Source: Paractinoplanes bogorensis (lineage in GTDB: Bacteria; Actinomycetota; Actinomycetes; Mycobacteriales; Micromonosporaceae). From it: 64,000 nucleotides of DNA. Positions within the stretch are counted from its first letter, which is position 1; every line of letters starts with the position of its first letter. The stretch is from positions 186,001-250,000 of the forward strand of contig NZ_JAHKKG010000003.1 in NCBI RefSeq assembly GCF_018829635.1. Reading direction: 5' to 3'. Of the stretch, positions 42,960 to 51,491 are shown piece after piece. Below the pieces are notes generated by a model. That model made no database searches, was not told the DNA's origin, and saw only the letters and a program-made list of their open reading frames with translations. The translations under genes and the position numbers were made by a program.

Positions 42960-43918
42960 CCCAGCTCGAGATTCCCGTCGTCGACATCTCCCGCGACCCA
43001 CTTACCGTCGGCCGCGAGATCGACGAGACCCTGCGCACGGTCGGCTTCTTCCAGATCGTCGAGCACGGCGTCGACCCGGACGTCATGGACCGCTGCTGGA
43101 AGCTCACCCGCGCCTTCTTCGATCTGCCCGACGCCGACAAGCTCGAGATCGAACGGCAAACCGGTTCCTCGTACGGCTACTTCCCGATCGCCACCGAATC
43201 GCTGGCCCAGTCGCTGGGCGGCATGGGCGCGGGCGACCTCAAGGAATCGCTCAACGCCCTGGCGAGTCCGGCGCTGCGGCACACGCCGGTGGACGACGTC
43301 GAGCGGGAGCTGTTCACCCCGCCCCGCTGGCCGTCGGCCCTTCCCGGACTGAAGGGCGCCTGGGGGGCGTACGGGAGGGAAATGAATGTCCTGGCCGAGC
43401 GGCTGATGTCGATCTTCGCGCTCGGGCTGGGACTGGACGCCACCTTCTTCGCCGACAAGATCGACCAGGCGCCGCAGGCGTTGCGGGCCATCAACTATCC
43501 CGAGCAGGCCGCGCCGCCGGCCGACGGGCAGCTGCGCGCGGGTGCCCACACCGACTACGGCACGCTGACGATCCTGCGCCAGGAGATGGGCCGCGGCGGT
43601 CTCGAAGTGCACGACTCCCGCACGGATTCGTGGATCCCGGTGCCCGCGGTCGACGGTGCGTTCGTCATCAACATCGGCGACCTGATGGCACAGTGGACGA
43701 ACGATCGCTGGACCTCGACCCTGCACCGGGTCGTCAACCCGGACGCCGGATCCACGGTGTCCACCCGCCGGCAGAGCATGCCGTTCTTCCACAACGCCAA
43801 CTATTCACAGCTCGTCGAATGCTTGCCGACGTGCCTCGGTTCCGGTGCTCGCTACGAGCCCGTTCTGGCCGGGCCGCACCTCTCGGGCAAGTCTCGCAAG
43901 AGCGTGGTTACCGCTTAG
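42956..43918 (+). CDS. 2-oxoglutarate/Fe(II)-dependent oxygenase (isopenicillin-N-synthase-like)
   Basis: A 320-residue non-haem iron oxygenase. The DIOX_N region (IPVVDISRDPLTVGREIDETLRTVGFFQIVEHGV) is followed by the iron ligands His198 and Asp200 (HTDYG) and His257 (STLHRVVNP), and the 2-oxoglutarate-binding Arg272-x-Ser274. All key residues are present. In a pyrimidine operon it could oxidise a methyl group, as thymine-7-hydroxylase does, before ring reduction or opening. GTG 42956 overlaps the PurM-like gene by four bases. Confidence 0.92.
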   Translation: MTQLEIPVVDISRDPLTVGREIDETLRTVGFFQIVEHGVDPDVMDRCWKLTRAFFDLPDADKLEIERQTGSSYGYFPIATESLAQSLGGMGAGDLKESLNALASPALRHTPVDDVERELFTPPRWPSALPGLKGAWGAYGREMNVLAERLMSIFALGLGLDATFFADKIDQAPQALRAINYPEQAAPPADGQLRAGAHTDYGTLTILRQEMGRGGLEVHDSRTDSWIPVPAVDGAFVINIGDLMAQWTNDRWTSTLHRVVNPDAGSTVSTRRQSMPFFHNANYSQLVECLPTCLGSGARYEPVLAGPHLSGKSRKSVVTA

Positions 43919-43931
43919 GGAAAGGGATTTC

Positions 43932-44780
43932 ATGGCCATCGTTCGAGCCGCCATCACCCAGACCACCTGGACTGGTGACAAGGCATCGATGCTGGACAAG
44001 CACGAGCAGTTCGCCCGGGACGCCCAGGCGCAGGGTGCGCAGGTCGTCTGCTTCCAGGAGCTGTTCTACGGCCCCTACTTCGGCATCGTGCAGGACAAGA
44101 AGTACTACCGCTACGCCGAGCCGGCCGACGGGCCGATCGTGCAGCGCTTCGCCGATCTGGCCCGCGAGCTGGGCCAGGTGATGGTGCTGCCGATCTATGA
44201 GGAGGCGCAGACGGGGGTCTACTACAACACGGCCGTCGTGGTCGACGCCGACGGCACGATCCTCGGCAAGTACCGCAAGCACCACATCCCGCACCTGGAC
44301 CGGTTCTGGGAGAAGTTCTACTTCCGGCCGGGCAACCTGGGCTGGCCGGTGTTCGAGACGGCGGTCGGCAAGGTGGGCGTGACCATCTGCTACGACCGGC
44401 ACTTCCCGGAGGGCTGGCGGGTGCTCGGCCTCAACGGCGCCGAGCTGGTGTTCAACCCGAACGCGTCCAAGCCGGGCCTCTCCAACCGGTTGTGGGAGCT
44501 CGAGCAGACCGGGGCGGCCGCGGCCAACGGCTACTTCGTGCTCGTGCCCAACCGGGTCGGCACCGAGGACAACGAATTCGGCGACCAGGCGGTCGACTTC
44601 TACGGCACCTCGTACGTGGCCGACCCACAGGGCAACTATGTCGGCGAACTCGGGTCGAGGCATGACGAGCAGTTGCTCGTACGGGACCTCGACCTTGATC
44701 TGATCCGGGCCACGCGCGACGACTGGCAGTTCTATCGTGATCGGCGCCCGGACGCCTACGGCCCGATTGTCGCGCCGTGA
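43932..44780 (+). CDS. N-carbamoyl-beta-alanine amidohydrolase (beta-ureidopropionase)
   Basis: A 282-residue nitrilase-superfamily enzyme with the triad Glu43 (FQELFYGPYF), Lys116 (YRKHHIPH) and Cys153 (TICYDRHFPEGWR). These flanking sequences are those of beta-ureidopropionases, which release beta-alanine or beta-aminoisobutyrate, CO2 and ammonia from the ring-opened pyrimidine. AAAGGGA precedes the ATG; the stop overlaps the dihydropyrimidinase GTG by four bases. Confidence 0.92.
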   Translation: MAIVRAAITQTTWTGDKASMLDKHEQFARDAQAQGAQVVCFQELFYGPYFGIVQDKKYYRYAEPADGPIVQRFADLARELGQVMVLPIYEEAQTGVYYNTAVVVDADGTILGKYRKHHIPHLDRFWEKFYFRPGNLGWPVFETAVGKVGVTICYDRHFPEGWRVLGLNGAELVFNPNASKPGLSNRLWELEQTGAAAANGYFVLVPNRVGTEDNEFGDQAVDFYGTSYVADPQGNYVGELGSRHDEQLLVRDLDLDLIRATRDDWQFYRDRRPDAYGPIVAP

Positions 44781-46177
44781 GCACGCTCATCCAGGGCGGC
44801 CTGGTCATCAGCGCGACCGGCTCGGTGCCGGCCGATGTGCTCGTCGACGGCGAGACGATCGCGGCAATCTTCGCTCCGGGGCGCGGCCCGGCCGAGGGGC
44901 CCAACGTGATCGACGCGACGGGCAAGTACGTGATCCCGGGCGGGGTCGACGCCCACACGCACATGGAGATGCCGTTCGGCGGGACCTTCGCGTCGGACAC
45001 GTTCGAGACCGGCACCCGGGCCGCGGCCTGGGGTGGCACCACCACGATCGTCGACTTCGTGGTGCAGTATCCCGAGCAGCGCGTGCTCGACCAGTACCAG
45101 GCGTGGCACGCCAAGGCGGCCGGCCACTGCGCGATCGACTACGGCTTCCACCAGATCCTGTCCGACGTGCAGGACGAGTCGCTCAAGGCCATGGACGAGC
45201 TGATCGCCGAGGGCGTCACGAGTTTCAAGCTGTTCATGGCGTACAAGGGCGTCTTCCTCTCGGACGACGGGCAGATCCTGCGCGCGTTCCAGAAGGGCGC
45301 GGACAACGGCGCCATGATGATGATGCACGCCGAGAACGGCGCCATGATCGACGTGCTGGTGCAGCAGGCCCTCGCGGCCGGCAACACGTCGCCGTACTTC
45401 CACGGGCTCACCCGGCCCTGGCAGGCCGAGGCCGAGGCCACCCACCGCGCGATCATGATCGCCGACCTGACCGGGGCGCCGCTCTACGTCGTGCACGTCA
45501 GCGCCAAGCAGGCGGTCGAGCAGATCGCCGCCGCGCGTGACCGGGGCTTGAACGTGTTCGGCGAGACCTGCCCGCAGTACCTCTATCTGTCGCTCGAGGA
45601 GCAGCTCGGCGCGCCCGGCTTCGAGGGGGCCAAGTGGGTCTGCTCGACGCCGCTGCGGTCCCGGGCCGAGGGCCACCAGGACCACATGTGGCAGAGCCTG
45701 CGCACCAACGACATCCAGATGGTGTCGACCGACCACTGCCCGTTCTGCATGAAGGACCAGAAGGAGATGGGGATCGGCGACTTCTCGAAGATTCCCAACG
45801 GGATCGGCTCGGTCGAGCACCGGATGGACCTGATGTACCAGGGCGTTGTCACCGGGCAGATCACGCGCGAGCGCTGGGTCGAGATCACGTCGACGACGCC
45901 GGCCCGGATGTTCGGTCTCTACGGCCGCAAGGGTGTCATCCAGCCGGGCGCCGACGCCGACATCGTCGTATACGACCCGCAGGGGCACACGTCCATCGGC
46001 GTCGGTCGCACGCACCACATGAACATGGACTACTCGGCCTGGGAGGGCTTCGAGATCGACGGCCATGTCGACCTCGTCATGTCGCGCGGTTCGGTGATCG
46101 TCGACTCGTCGGGCTACGTCGGCCGGGCGGGACATGGTCGCTATGTCCCGCGTGGTCTCTCCCAGTACCTGGCTTAG
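44777..46177 (+). CDS. Dihydropyrimidinase / hydantoinase
   Basis: A 466-residue amidohydrolase. The binuclear zinc site is complete: GGVDAHTHMEM (His60, His62), the carboxylated Lys151 in SFKLFMAYKG, His184 in MMHAENG, the HVSAKQA histidine and Asp of STDHCPF. It opens the 5,6-dihydropyrimidine ring to N-carbamoyl-beta-alanine, the substrate of the enzyme encoded just upstream. GTG start with four-base overlap. Confidence 0.94.
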   Translation: MSTLIQGGLVISATGSVPADVLVDGETIAAIFAPGRGPAEGPNVIDATGKYVIPGGVDAHTHMEMPFGGTFASDTFETGTRAAAWGGTTTIVDFVVQYPEQRVLDQYQAWHAKAAGHCAIDYGFHQILSDVQDESLKAMDELIAEGVTSFKLFMAYKGVFLSDDGQILRAFQKGADNGAMMMMHAENGAMIDVLVQQALAAGNTSPYFHGLTRPWQAEAEATHRAIMIADLTGAPLYVVHVSAKQAVEQIAAARDRGLNVFGETCPQYLYLSLEEQLGAPGFEGAKWVCSTPLRSRAEGHQDHMWQSLRTNDIQMVSTDHCPFCMKDQKEMGIGDFSKIPNGIGSVEHRMDLMYQGVVTGQITRERWVEITSTTPARMFGLYGRKGVIQPGADADIVVYDPQGHTSIGVGRTHHMNMDYSAWEGFEIDGHVDLVMSRGSVIVDSSGYVGRAGHGRYVPRGLSQYLA

Positions 46178-46185
46178 GGGTTCTC

Positions 46186-47214
46186 ATGGACTTTGGGGTT
46201 GTCGTGCAGGTGAACCCGCCCGCGCCGCGGATCGTCGCGCTCGCCAAACGGGCCGAGGAACACGGGTTCAGCCACTTCTGGACCTACGACTCGCACGTGC
46301 TCTGGCAGGAGCCGTACGTGGTGCACTCGCAGATCCTCGCCCAGACCACGCAACTGACCGTCGGGCCGATGGTGACCAACCCGGCCACCCGCGACTGGAC
46401 GGTCACCGCGTCGACGTTCGCCACGCTCAACGCCTACTTCGGCAACCGCACGATCTGCGGGATCGGTCGAGGCGATTCGGCCGTACGCGTCACGAACGGC
46501 CGGCCGACCACGCTGAAGACGCTGCGCGAGTCGGTGCACGTCATCCGCGAACTGGCCAACTCCCGCGCCGTGGAGATCAACGGTTCGCGGATCCGGTTCC
46601 CGTGGAGCCGCGCCTCCCACCTGGAGGTCTGGGTGGCGGCGTACGGACCGATGGCCTTGAAGCTGGCGGGTGAAGTGGGTGACGGTTTCATCCTGCAGTG
46701 CGGTGACGTGGACATCGCCGAGTGGATGATCGGCGCGGTGCGCGCGGCGGCTTCGGCGGCCGGCCGGGATCCCTCGTCGCTCGCCTTCTGCGTCGCGGCA
46801 CCGATGTACATCACCGACGGCACCGCATCCGGGCGGCAGCACGCGCTCGACCAGTGCCGCTGGTTCGGCGGCATGGTGGGCAACCACGTCGCCGACATCG
46901 TGGCCAAGTACGGCGCGGACGGGTCGGTGCCGACGGCCCTGACCGACTACATCCGGGGCCGCGAGGGCTACGACTACAACGAGCACGGCAAGGCCGGCAA
47001 CAGCCACGTCGACTTCGTGCCCGACGACATCGTCGACCGCTTCTGCCTGATCGGCACGGCCGCCGAGCACGAGGCCAAGTTGCAACGGTTGAAGGCGCTG
47101 GGCGTGACCCAGTTCGCCGGTTACCTCGACCACGACAACAAGGAGGAAACCCTTCGCGTGTACGGGGAAACCGTGATCCCGGCCCTGACCGACCACCTCA
47201 CGGCGAAGAACTGA
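46186..47214 (+). CDS. LLM-class flavin-dependent oxidoreductase
   Basis: A 342-residue luciferase-like TIM-barrel protein that uses FMN or F420. Recognisable segments are VALAKRAEEHGFSHFWTYDSHVL, LTVGPMVTNPATRDWTVTASTFATLN, GRGDSAVRVTNGRPTTLKTLRE and VWVAAYGPMALKLAGEVGDGFIL. Members of this sub-family occur beside dihydropyrimidinase genes; as far as I recall their reaction is not established. It could be a RutA-like ring-opening oxygenase or a dihydropyrimidine redox enzyme, which the island otherwise lacks. ATG 46186 is eight bases after the dihydropyrimidinase stop. Confidence 0.9.
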   Translation: MDFGVVVQVNPPAPRIVALAKRAEEHGFSHFWTYDSHVLWQEPYVVHSQILAQTTQLTVGPMVTNPATRDWTVTASTFATLNAYFGNRTICGIGRGDSAVRVTNGRPTTLKTLRESVHVIRELANSRAVEINGSRIRFPWSRASHLEVWVAAYGPMALKLAGEVGDGFILQCGDVDIAEWMIGAVRAAASAAGRDPSSLAFCVAAPMYITDGTASGRQHALDQCRWFGGMVGNHVADIVAKYGADGSVPTALTDYIRGREGYDYNEHGKAGNSHVDFVPDDIVDRFCLIGTAAEHEAKLQRLKALGVTQFAGYLDHDNKEETLRVYGETVIPALTDHLTAKN

Positions 47215-47295
47215 CGGTCCTCATACCCGGCTCAGCTCCTCCTCGATCTCGGTCATCGCGGAGTCACACCACAGTGTCCTTCGCCGTGTGCGTGT

Positions 47296-47415
47296 GAGTC
47301 TTTGATCAGAGCCAGGCGGGCGGGTCAGTCTTTGGTCACGACCAGGCGGGCGGGTCAGTCGTTGGTCGGGGCCGGGTGGGCGGGTCAGTCTTTGGTCATG
47401 GCCAGATTGGCGACC
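47296..47415. repeat. 30-bp tandem repeat at the LysR 3' end
   Basis: Four units of 30 bp, starting near 47296, 47326, 47356 and 47386, contain (C/G)AGTCTTTGGTCA and GGCGGGCGGGT. The last unit runs into the stop codon and final codons of the LysR gene, so the array seems to have grown out of that coding end into the spacer. Confidence 0.85.
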
Positions 47416-48506
47416 AGACGAGCGGGCGGGGACGGATCGCGGGGCATGAGGATCTCCAGCGGTACGGTGGCCGGCCGTGACAGGGGGATCGCCCGGGTGC
47501 CCGGGACGGGCCGTTGGGCAGTCGACTCGGGTACCAGAGTGAAGGCGCGGCCGTCGGAGATCAGGTAGGAGCGGGCGCCGACCAGCTGGGGCGGGCCGGC
47601 CAGCAGCAGGGGGTCGAGGCCGCGCTCCCGGCAGATGCCGACCAGGTGGTCGAAGTAGGCGGCGTGGCGCTCGCGGGGCCACAGCAGCAGGGGGAGTCCG
47701 CTGCCCTCGCTGTAGCCCCCGCGATCGCGCCTGACTCGGCCGGCGCCGCCGCGGTCATACCCGGCCCCGCTTGTGCCGTCGCGGTCGCCTGCGGCGGGGC
47801 TGCGGTCGTGCCCGGTCCGGCTTGCGCTGACGCGGTCATACGCGGCCCGGCCGGAGTCGCTGCGGTCGTGACCGGTCTTGCCTGAGCCGCCGCGGTCGTC
47901 GTAGCCGCCGCGGTCGTCGTCGGCTTCCTCGTCGGGGTCGGCCAGCTCAGCCAGGTTGAGCGTCGCGCGGCGGGCCAGGCGGTGGGTGTCGCTCAACAGG
48001 GCGAAGACCGGCTCGCGGCCGATGGTGGCGACCACGTAGCCGTCGGGGGCGGTCAGGAAACGGCCCAGTCCCAGGTCGGCGTGGCCCGCGACCAGGGCCT
48101 GCTCGACCTCGCCGGTGGGGACGGGGACGTCGGTGAGCGTGATGTCGGGCAGCTCGCGTTCGGCGCGGCGCACCAGGTCGGCCAGGAAACGGTCGAGCAC
48201 GCTCGGGCTGGCCGCGATGCGCACCTCGCCGTGCGGGGTGCTGGACAGCTTTTCGGCGTGCACCGTCAGCTCGCGGACGGCGGCCAAGGTCCTTTCCGCG
48301 TACGGAAGCAACTCCCGGCCCGCCGTGGTGAGCGCGACGCTGCGGGTCGACCGGTCGAACAGGGTGGCCCCCAGCGTGCGCTCGAGGCGCTTGATCTCCT
48401 GGCTGATCACCGGCTGGGTCACGTGGATGCGGGTCGCGGCCCGGCCGAAATGCGCCTCGGCCGCGACCGCCACGAAGGCCTCCAGCTGCCGCAACGAGAC
48501 ACTCAT
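47385..48506 (-). CDS. LysR family regulator with a repeat insertion in the effector domain
   Basis: A 373-residue regulator. The DNA-binding domain (SLRQLEAFVAVAAEAHFGRAATRIHVTQPVISQEIKRLERTLGATLFDR) covers 4-52. The effector domain is interrupted at about residues 191-270 by a hydrophilic Asp/Arg/Gly repeat of roughly ten-residue units (YDRxSxSRTGHDRS), then resumes with LPLLLWPRERHAAYFDHL. The family norm is about 300 residues. The insertion lies between the two lobes' strands, where a surface loop is expected. It is divergent from the pseudouridine-phosphate glycosidase gene, its likely target, and sits at the end of the pyrimidine operon. Confidence 0.88.
   Translation of the reverse strand: MSVSLRQLEAFVAVAAEAHFGRAATRIHVTQPVISQEIKRLERTLGATLFDRSTRSVALTTAGRELLPYAERTLAAVRELTVHAEKLSSTPHGEVRIAASPSVLDRFLADLVRRAERELPDITLTDVPVPTGEVEQALVAGHADLGLGRFLTAPDGYVVATIGREPVFALLSDTHRLARRATLNLAELADPDEEADDDRGGYDDRGGSGKTGHDRSDSGRAAYDRVSASRTGHDRSPAAGDRDGTSGAGYDRGGAGRVRRDRGGYSEGSGLPLLLWPRERHAAYFDHLVGICRERGLDPLLLAGPPQLVGARSYLISDGRAFTLVPESTAQRPVPGTRAIPLSRPATVPLEILMPRDPSPPARLVANLAMTKD
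47697..47936. repeat. ~30-bp coding repeat in the LysR gene
   Basis: Imperfect units of about 30 bp, each containing a form of GCGGTCGTx-CCxG or GCGGTCATACxCGG, encode alternating YDR and HDR turns. The frame is preserved throughout. The period is the same as that of the non-coding array just downstream (47296), although the sequences differ. Confidence 0.8.
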
Positions 48507-48679
48507 TGCTTGAGGCTATCAGTCCATTTCAACTTCAATCTTGTACAGAATCAATACGCGACGTTGACTGGTACCGGTCGCTTTACGCGTCACCTTCTGG
48601 TCGATCTCGCAGGTGGCGCCCGTGCGCGCCCGCCGGGCCATCGCGCCCGTGTCGCCCCGGACCTGACGAAGGAGTTCAC
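48507..48679. promoter_or_regulatory. LysR / glycosidase divergent promoter region
   Basis: A 173-bp spacer between two divergent starts. Bases 48520-48560 are AT-rich and contain CAATC and GAATC repeats with the spacing of LysR T-N11-A type boxes, but no perfect dyad is visible. AAGGAG at 48669 is the glycosidase ribosome site. Confidence 0.4.
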
Positions 48680-49579
48680 ATGATCAAGATTTCCGACGAG
48701 GTCCGCGACGCGCTGGCGGCCGGACGGCCGGTGCTCGCGCTCGAGTCGACCATCATCACGCACGGCCTGCCCCGGCCGCGCAACCTCGATGTCGCGGTGG
48801 AGGCCGAGCAGCGCCTGCGTGACGCCGGTGTCACGCCGGCCACCATCGGTGTGATCGACGGTGTGCCGATCGTCGGGCTCAGCGCGGACGAGCTCAAGGC
48901 CCTCTCGCTCGACGACAGCGTGGTCAAGCTCAGCGTCCGCGACCTGCCGATCGCCGCGGCCAAGAAGCTCAACGGCGGCACCACGGTCGCCGCCACCGCG
49001 CTGCTCGCGCACCGGGCCGGCGTCCGCGTCTTCTCGACCGGCGGCCTGGGCGGCGTGCACGAGGGTGCGGACAAGACTTTCGACGAGTCGGCCGACCTGT
49101 TCACGCTGGCCGAGACCCCGATCGTGGTGGTCAGCGCGGGCGCCAAGTCGATCCTCGACATCGCGGCCACCCTGGAACGGCTCGAGACCCTGTCGATCCC
49201 GGTCGTCGGCTACAGGACCACGACCTACCCCGGCTTCTACATCGTCGACTCGGGCCACAGCGTGGACTACGCGGCCGACTCGCCCGAGGAGATCGCCGCC
49301 ATGGCCGTCTCGCAGCAGGACCTGGGCCTCAAGGCGGCGCTGCTGGTCGCCAACCCGGTGCCGGCCGACCGTCAACTGGCCAAGGACGAACACGACGCGG
49401 TCATCGAAGAGGCCCGCGCGGCCGCCCGCGAACAGGGCATCGTCGGCCACGACACCACACCGTTCCTGCTCGACTACCTGCTCAAGGCGACCGAGGGCCG
49501 CAGCCTCGAGACGAACGTGGCCATCTACAACAACAACGTCGACCTGGGCGGCCGCATCGCCACCGCTTTGACGGCGTAG
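48680..49579 (+). CDS. psuG: Pseudouridine-5'-phosphate glycosidase
   Basis: A 299-residue Mn-dependent lyase that splits pseudouridine 5'-phosphate reversibly into uracil and ribose 5-phosphate. The family is evident from LALESTIITHGLPRPRNLDVA, KLSVRDLPIAAAKKLNGGTTVAATALLAHRAGVRVFSTGGLGGVH, SAGAKSILDIAATLERLETLSIPVVGY and NVAIYNNNVDLGGRIA. The usual partner, the PfkB-type pseudouridine kinase PsuK, is absent from the neighbourhood. The uracil it makes would feed the dihydropyrimidinase branch. An AAGGAG site fixes the ATG; the open frame upstream is not coding. Confidence 0.94.
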   Translation: MIKISDEVRDALAAGRPVLALESTIITHGLPRPRNLDVAVEAEQRLRDAGVTPATIGVIDGVPIVGLSADELKALSLDDSVVKLSVRDLPIAAAKKLNGGTTVAATALLAHRAGVRVFSTGGLGGVHEGADKTFDESADLFTLAETPIVVVSAGAKSILDIAATLERLETLSIPVVGYRTTTYPGFYIVDSGHSVDYAADSPEEIAAMAVSQQDLGLKAALLVANPVPADRQLAKDEHDAVIEEARAAAREQGIVGHDTTPFLLDYLLKATEGRSLETNVAIYNNNVDLGGRIATALTA

Positions 49580-49588
49580 ACGCGCGCT

Positions 49589-51277
49589 TCACGCGGTCCA
49601 GCGCGGCCACGGGTGGATGAAAGTCCTCACGTGGGCGCCGGTGGCGACGGTCTGCATCGCACCGGTGTTGACGTCCAGGCGGAAGACGCAGCCGAGGAAC
49701 TCGAGGCCTCCGTCACTCGTCACGCCGGGAACCAGGAGAAGGTGATCCGGGTCCTCCCAGACCGGGCGGACGCGGTGGTCGACGCGACCCGGTGTGGGAA
49801 CGTGATAGGTGCGGCGCTCCCCGTTGTCGATGACCGTGATGTCCTCGTAGCCGTCGAACGAGCGTCCGCAGTGATGTGCGGTGTAGTGCCGGTGCTCGGG
49901 GGCGAGCGGGCCCGCCCAGCTGCCCACGGGCGCCGGCCTGGTGGCCGGGACGGCCTCGGCGTGGCCGACGGTCCAGGACAGCTCTGCGGGACGGAACCGG
50001 TTGGGGCGAAACCAGACCGTGTCGTCCGAGACCCCGACGATGAAGAACTCGGGGTTCCAGTCGATCGTGAGGGCGTGCCGGGTGCCGTCGACAAGGTCGA
50101 TGACGTGCAGCGCGCTGCGTCCGCGGCGACCTCGGCCCAATTCGGTGGCCGCCAGGACGGTGCCGTCCCGGCTGACCTTGAAGTCGGCGCGCAGCGCACC
50201 GAGGTCGACCGAGGTGCCGTCCTCCTTCACGTACGCGGCCTGATCGAACCTGTCGAGCTCCACGATGTGATCACCGGCCACGACGATGCCGCCCGCCACC
50301 TCGCAGGCCGTGTTCGGGTCGTTCATCGGGCACGGGGCCAACGTCACCAACTGGTCACCGCGGCGCACGACGATGTCGGTGCCGACCCAGCCGTACCTCG
50401 GTGGTGGTCCTGCGGGTGGACGTCGGCGCAGGCCCGCCAGCCGCTCTTCCTCCTGGTAGCGCCGGAGGACGTCGCGCATCTGGACGGCTTCCGGCGAGTC
50501 GTCCGGCGCCGCCTCCTCCCGGACCTCATCCTCGTCGTCGCCCGGCTCCTCGTCGTAGTACTCCTCCGCGTCCGAGATGCCGGTGATGATCAGGGCGGAG
50601 CCACGACGGTCGACGACCAGGTGATCGCAGGTCCGGACGTCGCGCCGGCCATCGCTGGGCCGGTCCTCGCCGGGCAGGGCGGCGCGGACCGTTGCCGCGT
50701 CGAGGAGCAGCGCGTCCGCCAGTTCGGCGACCGTTGTCTCCAGTCGCCCGTCCGGCGCCCAGCCCACCAGCGCGTAGATGTCGTCGCCGACACTGTCCAG
50801 CTCGTCGTCCGGGCCTCGGGTGAGCCACCGCGGCGGGCGTACGGGCTCGGGCCAGAACCGCACCACCCAGATGTCGCCCTCGTCGTCGGCCGGGCGTCGG
50901 CCGACCCGGGCCCGGTAGTGGCCGGGCGGGCCCAGTTCCAGGCCGCTGTACGGGCTCGCGTTGGTGGTCGAGGTGAACCCGACCGTGCCGGTGCCACAGA
51001 AGTACGGCATCTCGAACACGCTCGTCCAACGCTCGGTCTCCGGCGGCGGTGCTTCGTCGTGCGCCTCGAGCCGGACCCGTTGATATCCGCCCACGGCGTT
51101 GAGCTGAAGCCATCCGTCGCCGGCGCGGCCCACCGTGCCCCAGAGCGGTCCGGCGCTCTCGTCCAGCAAGGGCGCTCGCAACCACAGCGGCGTGGGCATG
51201 GTCATGGCATCCCGGATGACGATGCTGCTGAACTCCGGGCTGTACTCGTCCTCATACAGCTCGCGGACCAAAGCCAT
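49589..51277 (-). CDS. Unknown protein with a C-terminal propeller-like region
   Basis: A 562-residue soluble protein. The N-terminal 170 residues are a compact beta-rich domain (LWGTVGRAGDGWLQLNAVGGYQRVRLEAHDE; FCGTGTVGFTSTTNASPYSGLELGPPGHYRARVG). A charged linker (EEYYDEEPGDDEDEVREEA) follows. The rest consists of repeated strand quartets reminiscent of a beta-propeller (GDHIVELDRFDQAAYVKEDG, GTVLAATELGRGRRGRSALHVIDLVDGTRHAL, DITVIDNGERRTYHVP). I recognise no family. The ATG at 51277 has no clear ribosome site and the start could lie elsewhere; the frame is open to 51547 through repeat DNA. It is convergent with psuG. Confidence 0.6.
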   Translation of the reverse strand: MALVRELYEDEYSPEFSSIVIRDAMTMPTPLWLRAPLLDESAGPLWGTVGRAGDGWLQLNAVGGYQRVRLEAHDEAPPPETERWTSVFEMPYFCGTGTVGFTSTTNASPYSGLELGPPGHYRARVGRRPADDEGDIWVVRFWPEPVRPPRWLTRGPDDELDSVGDDIYALVGWAPDGRLETTVAELADALLLDAATVRAALPGEDRPSDGRRDVRTCDHLVVDRRGSALIITGISDAEEYYDEEPGDDEDEVREEAAPDDSPEAVQMRDVLRRYQEEERLAGLRRRPPAGPPPRYGWVGTDIVVRRGDQLVTLAPCPMNDPNTACEVAGGIVVAGDHIVELDRFDQAAYVKEDGTSVDLGALRADFKVSRDGTVLAATELGRGRRGRSALHVIDLVDGTRHALTIDWNPEFFIVGVSDDTVWFRPNRFRPAELSWTVGHAEAVPATRPAPVGSWAGPLAPEHRHYTAHHCGRSFDGYEDITVIDNGERRTYHVPTPGRVDHRVRPVWEDPDHLLLVPGVTSDGGLEFLGCVFRLDVNTGAMQTVATGAHVRTFIHPWPRWTA

Positions 51278-51353
51278 GAAGAGACGATATATCCGGCAAG
51301 GGGGTCCTCGGTACGGTGTTCGCGCGGCTCGCAGTGTTCGGAGAAAGCCCCAT

Positions 51354-51435
51354 GGTCGGAGCAAGCTCGCGACGGTCGGAGCAAGCTCGCAACGGTCGGA
51401 AGCTCGCAACGGTCGGAAGCTCGCAACGGTCGGAG
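51354..51435. repeat. 20/17-bp tandem repeat upstream of the propeller-like gene
   Basis: GGTCGGA occurs five times, spaced 20, 20, 17 and 17 bp, with AGCTCGC(A/G)AC between. The period is not a multiple of three and the region is between genes, where the promoters for both divergent genes should be. Confidence 0.9.
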
Positions 51436-51491
51436 AAGGTGAGTGACGCGCCCGCGGGAACTCCGGACCGATCGGGTGTGACACTGACGCG

